In this document: in pieces, positions 46,601-55,817 of the stretch | Position numbering within the stretch: position 1 is the stretch's first letter | Layout: each line of letters starts with the position of its first letter | Notes under the pieces: model-generated | The model's input: only the letters and a program-made list of their open reading frames with translations | The model's database searches: none | Told to the model about the DNA's origin: nothing | Position numbers and translations under genes: made by a program | Assembly (NCBI GenBank): GCA_048013815.1 | Contig: CM106586.1 | Coordinates: 3,286,001 to 3,350,000, forward strand | Reading direction: 5' to 3' | DNA: 64,000 nucleotides | DNA from: Setoptus koraiensis | Lineage: Eukaryota; Arthropoda

Positions 46601-46741
46601 TATCGCCTCGGTACATTAAAATTCACTATAGATAGCAATGACTCCCGTCTTATGAGACCTAGCTCAATAGCGATCTACAGTAATTATGTGTATGTTACCG
46701 ATCTGGGTAATGACTGCATCAAGAAGTACCGCTACTATTGA
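43673..46741 (+). CDS. TRIM-NHL protein (RING, B-box, coiled coil, filamin, NHL)
   Basis: Probable E3 ubiquitin ligase of the TRIM2/TRIM3/TRIM71 type. Start at ATG 43673 (caATGaactc) gives 1,022 aa; the frame is open 5' but without an earlier ATG. RING C3HC4 at about 25-72 (CSTC...CSHTICRSC...CPMC); B-box at about 111-150 (KCSVH...CETC...CDYC); an Asn/Thr-rich spacer; coiled coil at about 233-355 (RMSEILHYRGQQCISKL onward); filamin-type Ig at about 405-495 (VDNRDGTYEVFFVPPEPGKY); then a beta-propeller region beginning VSIFGQRGKDINQFDQPVSLAI and ending PSSIAIYSNYVYVTDLGNDCIKKY. The propeller is interrupted by a Ser/Lys/Asn-rich insert of about 150 residues (about 715-870). The coding region has no intron. 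NHL domains in this family can bind RNA or protein targets; which applies here is unknown. Confidence 0.93.
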   Translation: MNSSTLVATVSINYEDFAQGFLTCSTCFHAYDQDEHPPKLLSCSHTICRSCLERIASTPSLNNCQPGHITCPMCRQTIAIPDGGVGALPPSFLINQLFDLLNKKPREFIPKCSVHDTQELLFCETCDSVFCDYCENESGPNKHINDINRDTQNTSSTQNIINNNQQQRTNADVNLNLTSDTTDDNAKKNITDASQLSSFNTRSQTSATNIHETDGNKTNGSIAEHTVIPFSIAIKRMSEILHYRGQQCISKLNEAADNVQKEISKLDANSATALEDIDKAFNQIKSIIDKRKKELVSEAKKVKENKRNVLMEQMKIIENEKSKVNLDGVKIKNQMDVKNLSKKISELTERNDAAQTLYAPRENCFICFEEQQKEIIDCISKSVKSFGSVRTSKTYPPYCTASIVKCATFLKSVAQVQSIDYNGCKQKFGGDPISAQLRHCESKSVIDTIEIVDNRDGTYEVFFVPPEPGKYQLSIFIFNRPIKTSPIEFETCAHHNPVSIFGQRGKDINQFDQPVSLAINRNNGRLYILDSFNSRLKLLAQSDNNQDPFNFMVHIKPQCLGRSCTSVALLYKQSDVSTKDDHQDGHKDLAELKLMSQESIHDIYTESQVVLPCVVTGQQNAMPINMHGSPRFPNPNILVTNWRDHVVYELEPHGIIAKKYETEDMVEPTIVTVDNNNNVIVVDRNLIFIFDSTNGKLKTKLTGYTYADKTITSTDESSATKTTLRSELTKKSTRNTLPVPPRPIICTNNIIIASNQPNNAKIDISNNKSSTLKPTSGKKSSLNSKASSSLQRGSKAMFSAASKLKSTFTLPHSSSLVNAVSLQSMFKNQHHESPANDNKKPNSKNSNIKSNIVLVTNNGYQIDYLEEKTVKPDLTSESFDTKDLLGLEKVCPAPFGVIGAIAIGPDNELIVADESKLRILSPSSQYFVIREIDIDASSEKTKNSKGTFSGLVYDSDRDLLLCLRNEKAKSFIQIVDYRLGTLKFTIDSNDSRLMRPSSIAIYSNYVYVTDLGNDCIKKYRYY

Positions 46742-47762
46742 CACTAGCATTGTTGTGAACGAAGAATTAATTAATTTAGGCCTACTGGCAACCCAAAATA
46801 TAACAACTACCTGTTCATATGTTGAATCCTATCAGCGCATAGTATTCTATGCCAGACGAACAAGAAGCTGAAATCATACTTTTCTAAATAGTTATAATCC
46901 CAACAAGCGGGTTAATAGCTAATTAACCGAAGCATATAGATTTGCAATATATTTGTAGAGGAATTGATTTCTTCGGAACCAACATTTAGAACTGATCTTG
47001 TTAAGAGCCAATGACAATTGACATGCAGGTCTTGAGTAGAGAGCTGCATGATAGATGCAAAAAATAGGACTTATCATTCTGGACGCCGCCTCTGTTTATA
47101 TCTAAGTATACCTGTTAGTCACGATAGCATCCGCAGTAGTAGAGAGATCGTTGTCAATATAGAGATCACACAACGCAAACCGCTATTATTACAAGACACC
47201 AAAGAAACAATTCTATACTGTACATCGTTATAATTCTCATTAAAGATAAAAAATATTGCTACACTATCAGTGGTATCGTTGCGTCGACAGCTTAGAAAAA
47301 GTGAGCTTTTTATTTGGTTTTTACTTACTTGGCTAATTATATTTACATAGAGTCATATGTCGAGTGTGGGCATGTCTTGCGAGCTCTCATCGACTTATTG
47401 TCAATATTTGAGCCGGCTCTAATGATTCAGATGAATAAAAAGCGGCTATTTGCGACGAATGAGTATTTCATTTGCGGTTTGGCCAGTAGTGGAGACAGGA
47501 AGAGATTGGCAAATCTGTTTGGTGTTCGTTGTGGAGGAGGAAAGAATAAAAAGAAAAATAATAGTATTGTCTACTGGATATCCTCGATTGATTTTTTTAC
47601 GTCACTCTCCGTCTTGTACCTTCACCAGTGGTAGTTGGGCTGCCATCTATGATGGTACTATATATCCGCTGATTATTTATCTGGTGCAGAGCATTATGAA
47701 TTTGTCGCCGAAAGAGAAGGACATAAGTTAGATACTGAGAGTAGAAGTGAGTCATCAACAAT
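46742..47762. other. Intergenic region after TRIM-NHL
   Basis: 1.0 kb of AT-rich DNA with no family-like coding exon. Should contain the TRIM-NHL 3' UTR and the promoter of the next plus-strand gene. Confidence 0.45.
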
Positions 47763-49940
47763 ATGAATCTCAACACACACACCAACACTGTATATCAGCA
47801 TCTTCACATCAGCAATAACTCACAATTGTCAGGCACAATGAGTTGCGATAAATCGTCGTCTTCGTCCCATCTAATTAAGTCTTCTGATACAGCAAAAATA
47901 ATTGAGTTATCTAAAAGAAGCCGCAACTACTCTGCCTCACCGTTCTGTTGTGCGAAAAAAGAAGATCTCGATTCACTGGGCAAATGTCAACATTATCACA
48001 AATACAAATCGTCGTCAAATAAACTAATTGCTTCCATATTAAGTGTTCGGCTCCGCTGGTGTCTTATGTTGCTAGCGATATTGCTGATCACGATATCAGA
48101 GCGTTGGCAAATTGTTTCGGCTAAGCCAAAGGGTTTGATTTACAATAGAGATGGAAAATTCATCTATCGCTCGCCAAAGTCAAGAGATGGCAACATCATT
48201 ATCATTGAGGACAGGCCAGAATTCAACAAACAGCGAGCCTCATCAGCGTCAAACTATGAACCTGTGCAGATGATTAGCCCCAGATTGGGTGGCTCCGTTG
48301 GGGGGCCCCAAACCCACACTCCAATTGGCGAACATAATCCCTATCTGGAATTTTATTCGCCCATTGAAGTCGATGCAATGGTAGACGCTGGCTTGCTGGT
48401 GCCCATCAATGAACCTGGCGCGGCGCACCCGGTGAGCTCAGACGGCGTCAGGATGAGCCCCGACAGTTCTAACGGTGTTGAGGCAATAGAAATTGGTGGC
48501 TCCGACCAGCAAGGAGTGCAGGTGATCAATATGGACAATATGTCGCCGTCAACAGCAACAGCGGCAGAGCATCGTGAGGCCTCAGAGGAGCACAATGATC
48601 ATTTGTTGAATTCGGATCAATTGTCGTCGGCGATGCAACAAACCATTCAGGTGCCATTCGATCCACTGTCCCGCCAGAGTTACAATCGTCAGCGACGCCA
48701 GCCACACCAACATGTGGCCATCGGGGGCCCCTTACTGGCCGCGACACCTCACATGAATGGTCGCCTGTACAAGCAGCAAGCTGATGCGTGGCAGTTGAGG
48801 CCCGCGAGCCACATTCCCATCCAAGCCAATCATCACCAACTGTTTCCGTTTGCCAGCCACCGGTTGATGCAATTGGCAAATCCTCGAGCACTCTTCTTCA
48901 ATCAGCATCATCACGGGCCTCTACCAATGGCGCCCATAGACTCGAGATCAATGATAGACCGGATATCGGCGTCGCAGAATCATTTGCGATTGCGTCAGCT
49001 GTTGCCGCCAAATCACATTCGAGCCTACAATCAACAATTGTATCAATCGTTTTGGAATGCCGCTCGACCCAATCATGGTCAGCGTTTTAATTTGAATGGG
49101 GCGATGGCGCAAACAGCAAGGGGCGACAGCTTTGGGCCGGATAAAAATGTCGCTCATGTCAGGTCCGTGCCACATTGGCCAGCGCCCAATTCTTACCATA
49201 TGGAGACACAAATGCAAACGCAACGACAACTGCCGCAGGAGATATTTAGGCCTCAAACATTGCAACAGCAGCCGGATGTGATATTGCAGGACAGTGGACC
49301 GGTTCCGCAACAGCAGCCTGGCCAGGCCGGTCAGGCGGACGTCAGCGACAAAGCGAACGTTGATTATTTCGAGTCACCCAACGAATATTCAGAATCGTCT
49401 CAAACAGGTGAACAGGTTGGCGCACACCAGGTGGAGCCCAAGGAGGCACAACAGGTGACAGGCGAGGAGAGAGTTGGCAAGGGTAATAAGCAACAAGGCA
49501 ACAAAAGCGATATCAGTGCCGTTGATAATGCCGGCAACAATAGTGATAATATCGGTAATAACAGTGACAGCGACAATGACAATAGTAGTAATAGTGGCAC
49601 CAATGGTGACAAGACTGCCATGCCAAATAATGGCGACATGAGGCCCGATCAGAGCGACCAGGGCAGCGGCGAAGAACAGGGCCAGTTGTCGGATGAGTCG
49701 GATCAGGCGGACAGCAGCGGGCCCGGCCAGAGCAAGCAACAAGCGGCTCCGAAGACCGACAACAATCGGTCGGTCAACAAGAGCGTCAGTGCTAGCGCAA
49801 ACGGGTCGCACAACAAATCTTACCGATCGTTCACCAATTTGGACCCAAAAGAAAACATCGATCTCAGCGAGGACAAACCCAGGCGGGACTACAACGCATA
49901 TTGGAAACAATTCTCGAACCAGTACGACATAGTGCAGTAG
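47763..49940 (+). CDS. Secreted or type II membrane low-complexity protein
   Basis: The frame from ATG 47763 is 725 aa. A strong hydrophobic segment lies internally (about 96-121, LRWCLMLLAILLITISERWQIVSA). If translation starts at Met102 (48066) it becomes a normal signal peptide cleaved VSA|KPKG, giving about 624 aa; otherwise it is a membrane anchor preceded by a 95-residue Ser-rich tail. The mature part begins KPKGLIYNRDGKFIYRSPKS, then DGNIIIIE, followed by a His/Gln/Pro-rich middle and an acidic Ser/Asn/Asp-rich tail ending in RRDYNAYWKQFSNQYDIVQ. No catalytic domain is recognised. The mature N-terminus resembles that of the protein at 54382-55429. Two GGGGCCCC octamers lie inside this coding sequence. 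Possible roles are matrix, cuticle or secretion product. Confidence 0.75.
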   Translation: MNLNTHTNTVYQHLHISNNSQLSGTMSCDKSSSSSHLIKSSDTAKIIELSKRSRNYSASPFCCAKKEDLDSLGKCQHYHKYKSSSNKLIASILSVRLRWCLMLLAILLITISERWQIVSAKPKGLIYNRDGKFIYRSPKSRDGNIIIIEDRPEFNKQRASSASNYEPVQMISPRLGGSVGGPQTHTPIGEHNPYLEFYSPIEVDAMVDAGLLVPINEPGAAHPVSSDGVRMSPDSSNGVEAIEIGGSDQQGVQVINMDNMSPSTATAAEHREASEEHNDHLLNSDQLSSAMQQTIQVPFDPLSRQSYNRQRRQPHQHVAIGGPLLAATPHMNGRLYKQQADAWQLRPASHIPIQANHHQLFPFASHRLMQLANPRALFFNQHHHGPLPMAPIDSRSMIDRISASQNHLRLRQLLPPNHIRAYNQQLYQSFWNAARPNHGQRFNLNGAMAQTARGDSFGPDKNVAHVRSVPHWPAPNSYHMETQMQTQRQLPQEIFRPQTLQQQPDVILQDSGPVPQQQPGQAGQADVSDKANVDYFESPNEYSESSQTGEQVGAHQVEPKEAQQVTGEERVGKGNKQQGNKSDISAVDNAGNNSDNIGNNSDSDNDNSSNSGTNGDKTAMPNNGDMRPDQSDQGSGEEQGQLSDESDQADSSGPGQSKQQAAPKTDNNRSVNKSVSASANGSHNKSYRSFTNLDPKENIDLSEDKPRRDYNAYWKQFSNQYDIVQ

Positions 49941-50078
49941 TGCCATTTGCGAGCCACCGGCACACGCCAGAGTGGTTTGTCTTGGATGCAAGACGAACCT
50001 TCAGATTCAGTTTTCCGGTTTTCCCGGAAATTGCAGCCAATGGGACAATTGCGGCAACATGCGGCCATACAAATGGCC

Positions 50079-50156
50079 AGACAAGCGGCCGGACAAATGG
50101 ACAGACAAGCTTCCGGAAGAATGGACAGACAAGCGGCCAGACAAGGGCACGGATGA
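50079..50156. repeat. Degenerate tandem repeat of GGACAGACAAGCGGCC type
   Basis: About five imperfect copies containing GACAAGC/GACAAATG just downstream of the stop codon of the preceding gene; probably 3' UTR. Confidence 0.7.
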
Positions 50157-50332
50157 GGGGCAGTTTCGTTTGCTTTGATTCGCGCTCGTTTATTACAAAT
50201 GTCTCCATGCAACCATGTCATGTTACTCATGTTGTGCGATCATAATAATCTAATATCCGTTCGTTTGAAACCTGAATTTATCCCTATTATCCTATTTGTT
50301 GTTGGTGTTGATGTTGTTGTGCCAGCTTTGGT

Positions 50333-51103
50333 TCATTTGGCGGTCGTTGTTGTTGTCGGCGGCGTGGAGGTGGCTCGATTGCTGGCCGCATCGCCGCCGT
50401 GATGCTTACCTGTGACTACCTGTGAGTGCCTGTTGTTGTGCGATAAGTGGGCCGAGTAGTTGTTTATGGATTTGATCAACGAATTGAACGTGCTCATCAC
50501 CTGTTCTGTGTCTATGTACGGGCTCAGTTTGTCAAAGAGGGCGCTCGACACACTGCTCACGCTAGATCGCTGCTGTTTTCGTCCGTTGACAGTGGTGCTG
50601 GCGGTTGTGCCCGACGCGCCCGTCAGACTGACCGAACTGGTGCCACTGGTGCCCGAATACATGTTGAACAGGGCCAAATGGATCATTCTGTTTGTATCTA
50701 GATAGATCTGTACACTCACCGTGAGGAAGATTCGGGGAAAGCCTCTCTCTATAGTATTCTTGACGTTCACATAAAATAACAACCAATCTTTTCATATCGT
50801 CACTAGGATCATCCGATAGGACAGCTACTGGTTACCGCCAACCACAACCATATTCAATTTAGATAGAGCCACTGTGGCTAGCTGAAAAATTACTAAATTG
50901 TTTACAATCACTCCAATGGCGCCTGACAGTAGGTAGACATACAGAGAGTCTAGTTCTTGTTGCACGATGTCGGTTGATTCATAGGGCGACTCAACAATGA
51001 TGCGTCCTCTCACGGCAGTTTTAATAAATGGATGAAGCGGGAAGAATGCAAGCAGTTGTTTGCGAGTATAGCCAATACATCGATCATGCATTGACCGTAA
51101 CAT
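50333..51103 (-). CDS. Candidate two-exon membrane protein, unrecognised (227 aa)
   Basis: Exon 1 51103-50836 and exon 2 50748-50333 join across an 87-nt GT-AG intron (donor GGCG|gtaacc, acceptor actatag) with matching phase, giving 227 aa. The start MLRSMHD has a good context (aacaaaATG). An alternative 5' exon could splice to the acceptor ctaactactag just upstream (exon from 51112). One clear hydrophobic span lies in the first exon (about 58-79, YLLSGAIGVIVNNLVIFQLATV). The second exon has MIHLALFNMY followed by a Ser/Thr/Gly-rich stretch and a helix (EQVMSTFNSLIKSINNYSAHL). I do not recognise the family. An open frame at 51110-51284 (KRLQDVFSPIGGNSISTHGS) on the same strand may be a further exon, but its frame cannot be joined cleanly. 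Gene reality is moderate; exon limits are uncertain. Confidence 0.45.
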
Positions 51104-51392
51104 TTTGTTGGTCTAGTAGTTAGCCGATGGCTCAATTTGGCGTAGTTGTTATTGGCAAGCTGCTCTCTAGAATAATCCAAACTGCCATGGGTGGATATTG
51201 AGTTACCACCAATTGGAGAGAAGACATCTTGCAATCGCTTATATTGAGGCGATTTGAATGCATCGGCGTCGTGGTCCTCAAGCACAAAATTACATTACTT
51301 TAGCTGAATGACGAACAAAATACACTCAGAAATTAGGCTGGAGGTAAATAAACGCTTCTATAGTTTAATGAGCAAGGTTGTATTCTATTTAG

Positions 51393-51710
51393 CACCCCCG
51401 GTACCCTCGGCACTCTCGGCACCAATGCAACAGTTGTCGCGCCGACGACTCCGTCAATGCCCCCAATCGAATCGGCACCCAGCCCGGTTGCAAATGTAAG
51501 CCAGGTGGGCGTTTTTGCATTCGTCCGATTCTACTTGCCTGATCACTCACCACCACCGCTTGACCACAGCTATCACTACTGCTACCACTACTACAGTCAC
51601 AATGGACCGATGGAAGGACATGGAAGATCACTGCAGGACCATGGATAGCCCTCCTGATCCTCTTTTCGGGGGCAGTATCAGTGACCGTGTCGCTAATAAT
51701 TAATAATTAA
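51393..51710 (+). CDS. Candidate terminal exons of a plus-strand membrane protein
   Basis: Two exons (51393-51495 and 51597-51710) fit GT-AG splicing with a 101-nt intron and matching phase. The first encodes a Thr/Pro/Ala-rich linker (TPGTLGTLGTNATVVAPTTP...). The second encodes SQWTDGRTWKITAG followed by one hydrophobic span (PWIALLILFSGAVSVTVSLI) and a stop. That order, a mucin-like stalk then a C-terminal membrane anchor, is sensible, and the intron length suits this genome. No upstream exon could be found (the first exon needs a preceding phase-2 exon), and the opposite strand also encodes hydrophobic residues here. It could be a spurious combination. Confidence 0.3.
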
Positions 51711-52391
51711 AAAGACCACTTGCAATAAGGGTCTCCAGAATCAAACTGGCCTGACATATATATATATTTAGTATTTTTGTGATTGGAAGAGCCTCCTGAT
51801 CACGAATATACCGATTGCATCACCATTCAGTTTGACGTTTAGCCGCTAGGCGGCGTTGTTGTTTTTGACTTTCGGGACCTCCGAGGCCCCAGTCCTTTGT
51901 CATAGAGACACGTTCTTGGTATCTTTAGATAGATCTTTAGAGGACTCATCTGTAGAGGGTATAATTTTTTCCAAGACTCGAATTCAAATTTGAAAAAAAT
52001 TAAAAATAAAACTTTGGCCCCATTTTGTGGGGCCCCAGGAATGTCCGCTCAAAGATTTGACAGCTCATAAAAATAGCCCTATAAAAGAGCTTTAAAATAA
52101 TGTATGATACAACGAAATCAAATCGAACGTCGATGACCAAAAATGAAAAAAACCACACACACATCCCCCCGAATTAGAGATACAAGGCGGATCGGGAGCT
52201 CTGTTGATTAGAAGTGTCACTGATATCATCGCACCGCTGCTGCTGCCACACCACTGGTTGACGTAATCAAAGCGTCGATATCACATTCGGCTGTACACAC
52301 AATGTTGTCACAATGTTGTCAGTGGCGGCTTGCCCGCACAACAACAGTGAACAAGCGGCCATTACGTAAGCGTAACGGTCATTTATGGTGC

Positions 52392-52434
52392 CTTATGATT
52401 CATAACTTATGAATCAGAACTTATGAATCATAAG
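52392..52434. repeat. Hairpin, 14-bp arms, with nested repeats
   Basis: CTTATGATTCATAA (52392-52405) and TTATGAATCATAAG (52421-52434). Further TCATAAGTTATGAGTC-type motifs follow to about 52458, making a compound inverted repeat of related units. Confidence 0.9.
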
Positions 52435-53085
52435 TCGTGAGTCATAAGTTATGAGTCATGGCTGGCGACTTGTGGCAAGTAAGCCAACGGTTGCAACAGA
52501 GTGCGTCTATTGGCTCGTAAACGCCACCGGCTCGACAATAACCGAATGATAAGTGTTCTTGTAATAACCTTGTTGATGTAATTAGTTGACACGTAATTAT
52601 TAGCCGCCGTCAGTCGGCGGAGTCAGACAGCTCGCAACGTAAACGATCGGGTGTGCAAGCAAACACAAACACACAGCCAACAGGTTGCTGCAACAGGTGC
52701 CACAAGTTGTTTACACTGGCGACAGTTTGGAGCGTCGGCCACTTCTCATATTGGCCAACTGTTGCTGCTTGACTTGTTGCTTCCGTTTGTCCACTCACCT
52801 TGCCCAAACTCACGGCTGGCAGTGTGAGCGATATGGGCGATATGTCTCGCTTTCCTTGGGTCGCTGCTGCTTGCCGGCGCCAAACAGCCAAGCGGCCCGA
52901 TGAAGCCGAGCCCGGCAGCTAGGCGAGCCATGAATTGGCGACCGGTTGAATTGGCTGCAACATTCGGCAAATCGGCTGCAATTTCGGCAAATCGGCCGCC
53001 ATTCACAAATAAATGTCACACACAAATAAAATATTTATATATATAGTGGTGGCCAGTGAGCTCGCCGAAAGTGTCGACTCTCTCA

Positions 53086-53125
53086 GTATACTTTTATGTG
53101 ACTAAACTAACGCATAAAAGTATAC
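53086..53125. repeat. Hairpin, 13-bp arms, 14-nt loop
   Basis: GTATACTTTTATG (53086-53098) and CATAAAAGTATAC (53113-53125), exact reverse complements. Confidence 0.95.
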
Positions 53126-54381
53126 ATAAAACGCATTCACAATTATCGGCCCTCCTAAAACTGTGAGCGACTGCAAGCGTAAAGCTCATGAGATTATATA
53201 ACACCTATTGAACTCAACTTCCTGCTGACTGGTGACATTACTTAACTTGTGTCACACACACACACACACTTTCTTAGAACACACATTTATGCAAACCAAT
53301 CAAAATTATGCTAAATGAAAGTGTTGTGTGTTATTATGTAACTGTTTATGTAACTTGTCGCTTGGCCAATTGGCTGCTATTGGCTGCTGCCGGCTAATTG
53401 GCAGCGTCATACTGTCACTGTTATTGGTCGGCCGTGCCCCGGGTGGCGCTCCAGTGAGGCTCGTAAAGCGTACAAGCCGGCAACTATAATCTACAACTGC
53501 TGCTGCTATCCTGCATTTGTTTTATATTCGTAATGCTATCTATAGTTGATCTGTCAGTTGATTGCGCAAGCTATCAAGGTCTGCCCGTTGACAGTGCGCC
53601 CAAACTGCAAACAATGTCAGCTGTTGACTGTAAACAGTTAACTGTCGCAAGTTAACTGTCTCACACTCTGTGAGCTGTTGCCCAACGCCGGCCAAAGCTG
53701 CCACAGGTGAGTGCGGGCGCCCATTACACATATTACATATTATTACATTACTTAACGGTGCCACTGTCGGTTCCTATCCCGTTGCCAGCTAGTCGCTGCA
53801 CTGGCACCCGAGCCGGGCCATAGGTGCCAGGGTGTGTGGTTCAACCCTTCACTTATAGGCAGTTATAACAAACCGACTCTTATCTTACTTATAACTTTTA
53901 AGTTTCAAGTATCTGAATTGGCCGGTGCGGGGGCGGGGGCGGCCTCTGTCGTTGTGTGTGCATAGTGGGTGACGTGTGTTTGTGCAACTCGGGCCGTGCC
54001 AAGATTCGGTGGCATTTTGCAATCAGTGCAACAGCAGCTAATGTCGGTAACAGTGGTGACAGTTATTTGTTTATGTTTATGCCCGTTATATATGCTTGTG
54101 CGACGGCCACTGAGGGCACAATAATCGAGAGTGGCTCCACAGGACAACATCGCCGCCATTTGCCAATCAGTTTGCCACTTCAGTTCGAGTGAGTTCAGTT
54201 CGAGTGACTTCCGTTGAGTGACTTTGGTTCGAGTGTCCACCGACAAGCGGCCCCAGCGAGCGATAAGTTGACATTCCATTGAAGCGGCGCCAGCCAAGCA
54301 AACCAGACAACAACCAAGCAACAACCAGACAACAACATCAATCGGTGGTCAGCAAACGCAACAGCAACAACCGACGGCAAC

Positions 54382-55429
54382 ATGACGCAGCGACGGCCAA
54401 CAGCAAACAGCAAGCTCTTGTCACCCCTGTCGTGCGCCCCACTGCTCGTTGTTCTCATCTGCTTGTCGGGCGTGATAGAGTGCAAAAAGAACAAGGGCGA
54501 GGACATCATAATGTACAAAGGCAAGCTCATAATGCGCGGCGGCAAAGACGAAGGTACGCTACCCACCACAATACCCCATACCAGTGACCCCCAACACTGA
54601 CCCCCAACACTGACACCCACAATGACAGACGTGATGACACACGTGATGACAATCACGGTGATAAGTATGATTAGGTATAATTAACGACTCTTGTCCAATT
54701 AACTCTCGCCCAACTCTTGTGTGACTCTTGTGCACGCGTTCTCGGCACTGCACGTGCGTGATGAACGCGTGATATATGCGTCATGTTTGCGCAACACCAG
54801 GCAACCTCATACTAGACACGGGCAAGGGCCACGAGGAGCACCACCAGCACCAGCAGCAGCACATCATACCCGTTCCTATATTTATGCAGCACCATCACCA
54901 CATGCCGGCCATGCACCATCACCAGCCCCTCATGTATCCGCCCATCATACTGGAGTCGCACGAGGCGCCCGCGCACCACCAGTACGAGCACTACGAGCCC
55001 CAGATGCACCATCAGGCGCACCATTTTGAGCACTTTGAGCCCCATCACGAGCACACATATCAGCAGCACCACGAGTCGTATGAGCCGCAGCACGCGCTGC
55101 CCCTCTTGCTGCACCATCACCAGCATGAGCAGCATCACGAGCACCATCCGCAAATGGATCATCATCAGGTGCAGCACTACCAGCATCAGCAGCACCACGA
55201 GGAGCCCGCTTACCATCACCACGGCGAGGCCAGCCAGCAAGTGCGCCAGCAGGTGGCGCCCCAGCAGCAGCAATACCAACAGCAACCGCAATACCAACAG
55301 CAGCAGCAACAACAGCAGCAACTTGTTGGGGCCGGCTCAGTGCAACTGCCAAACATTGTGGGCATCGGAGGCGCCTTTGGCCCGCTTTGGGCCGGCAACA
55401 GTTGGCTGCAGTGGCCGCAGAGGCGCTAG
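54382..55429 (+). CDS. Secreted histidine/glutamine-rich protein (266 aa)
   Basis: Two exons, 54382-54553 and 54801-55429, joined by a GT-AG intron of 247 nt in phase 1. A signal peptide (about 1-34, PLLVVLICLSGVIEC) precedes KKNKGEDIIMYKGKLIMRGGKDEGNLIL, a segment related to the mature N-terminus of the protein at 47763-49940. The body is dominated by His, Gln, Glu, Tyr and Pro (HHEHHPQMDHHQVQHYQ) and ends in polyQ and a Gly/Trp tail (GPLWAGNSWLQWPQRR). High His content suggests binding of Zn or Cu, or pH-dependent assembly as in some cuticle, silk or glue proteins; this is inference. No known domain. CAC/CAG codons dominate, giving open frames in other phases that I ignore. Confidence 0.8.
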
Positions 55430-55474
55430 GCCGGCCGCGGCTCACTGACGCGCGCTTGAGACGGCCGATTGGCA

Positions 55475-55510
55475 CTGGACACTTCGGACAATCCGAAGTT
55501 CGGATTGCAA
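55475..55510. repeat. Overlapping small hairpins (ACTTCGGA / CAATCCGAA)
   Basis: ACTTCGGA-CAA-TCCGAAGT overlaps CAATCCGAA-G-TTCGGATTG, just downstream of the His-rich gene. Two alternative stems share the TCCGAA core. Confidence 0.85.
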
Positions 55511-55758
55511 CGTTTGGCAGGCTTTCAGTAGCAACACCTCACAGCGACACTGCACACTCGACACCACAATGCGACTCAATGCTACGCAGACGATACATAG
55601 GCGACATACAATGTGCAATGTGATGTAACGCGTATCGTGTTGCAGTTCGTTTGGCAGCCGAACGATCAGTGGGGGCGAGACACCGACACACAACGTTGTT
55701 ACGAGTTATCAAGTTATTTAAATTAACGCAACAGCGCAAACTGCACGCCGTACCTGTA

Positions 55759-55763
<5 letters not shown>

Positions 55764-55793
<30 letters not shown>

Positions 55794-55817
55794 GCTGCCC
55801 GCTAATCGGGCAGCGAG
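55764..55817. repeat. (CA)n tract followed by perfect hairpin
   Basis: A (CA)n run (about 55763-55790) abuts CTCGCTGCCCG (55791-55801), loop CTAAT, CGGGCAGCGAG (55807-55817). Confidence 0.93.

Larger units (their letters stand above)
51711..54381. other. Intergenic region with hairpins
   Basis: 2.7 kb, GC-richer from 52.2 kb on. A minus-strand stretch at about 52797-52929 could encode a short exon ending in a good GTGAGT donor (context GGCAAG|gtgagt), but no partner exon was found. Contains one GGGGCCCC (52029) and the hairpins listed at 52392 and 53086. Confidence 0.5.

Noticed and set aside
52746-52932. Minus-strand exon candidate ending in a good GTGAGT donor
   Set aside because: No upstream acceptor or downstream partner exon with a matching phase could be found; GC-rich DNA in this window often contains CAGGTGAG by chance.
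54776-55475. Frames overlapping the His-rich exon on both strands (Leu/Val-rich or Ala/Arg-rich)
   Set aside because: They are shadows of CAC/CAG codon runs; the His-rich phase has the signal-peptide exon and matching splice phase.
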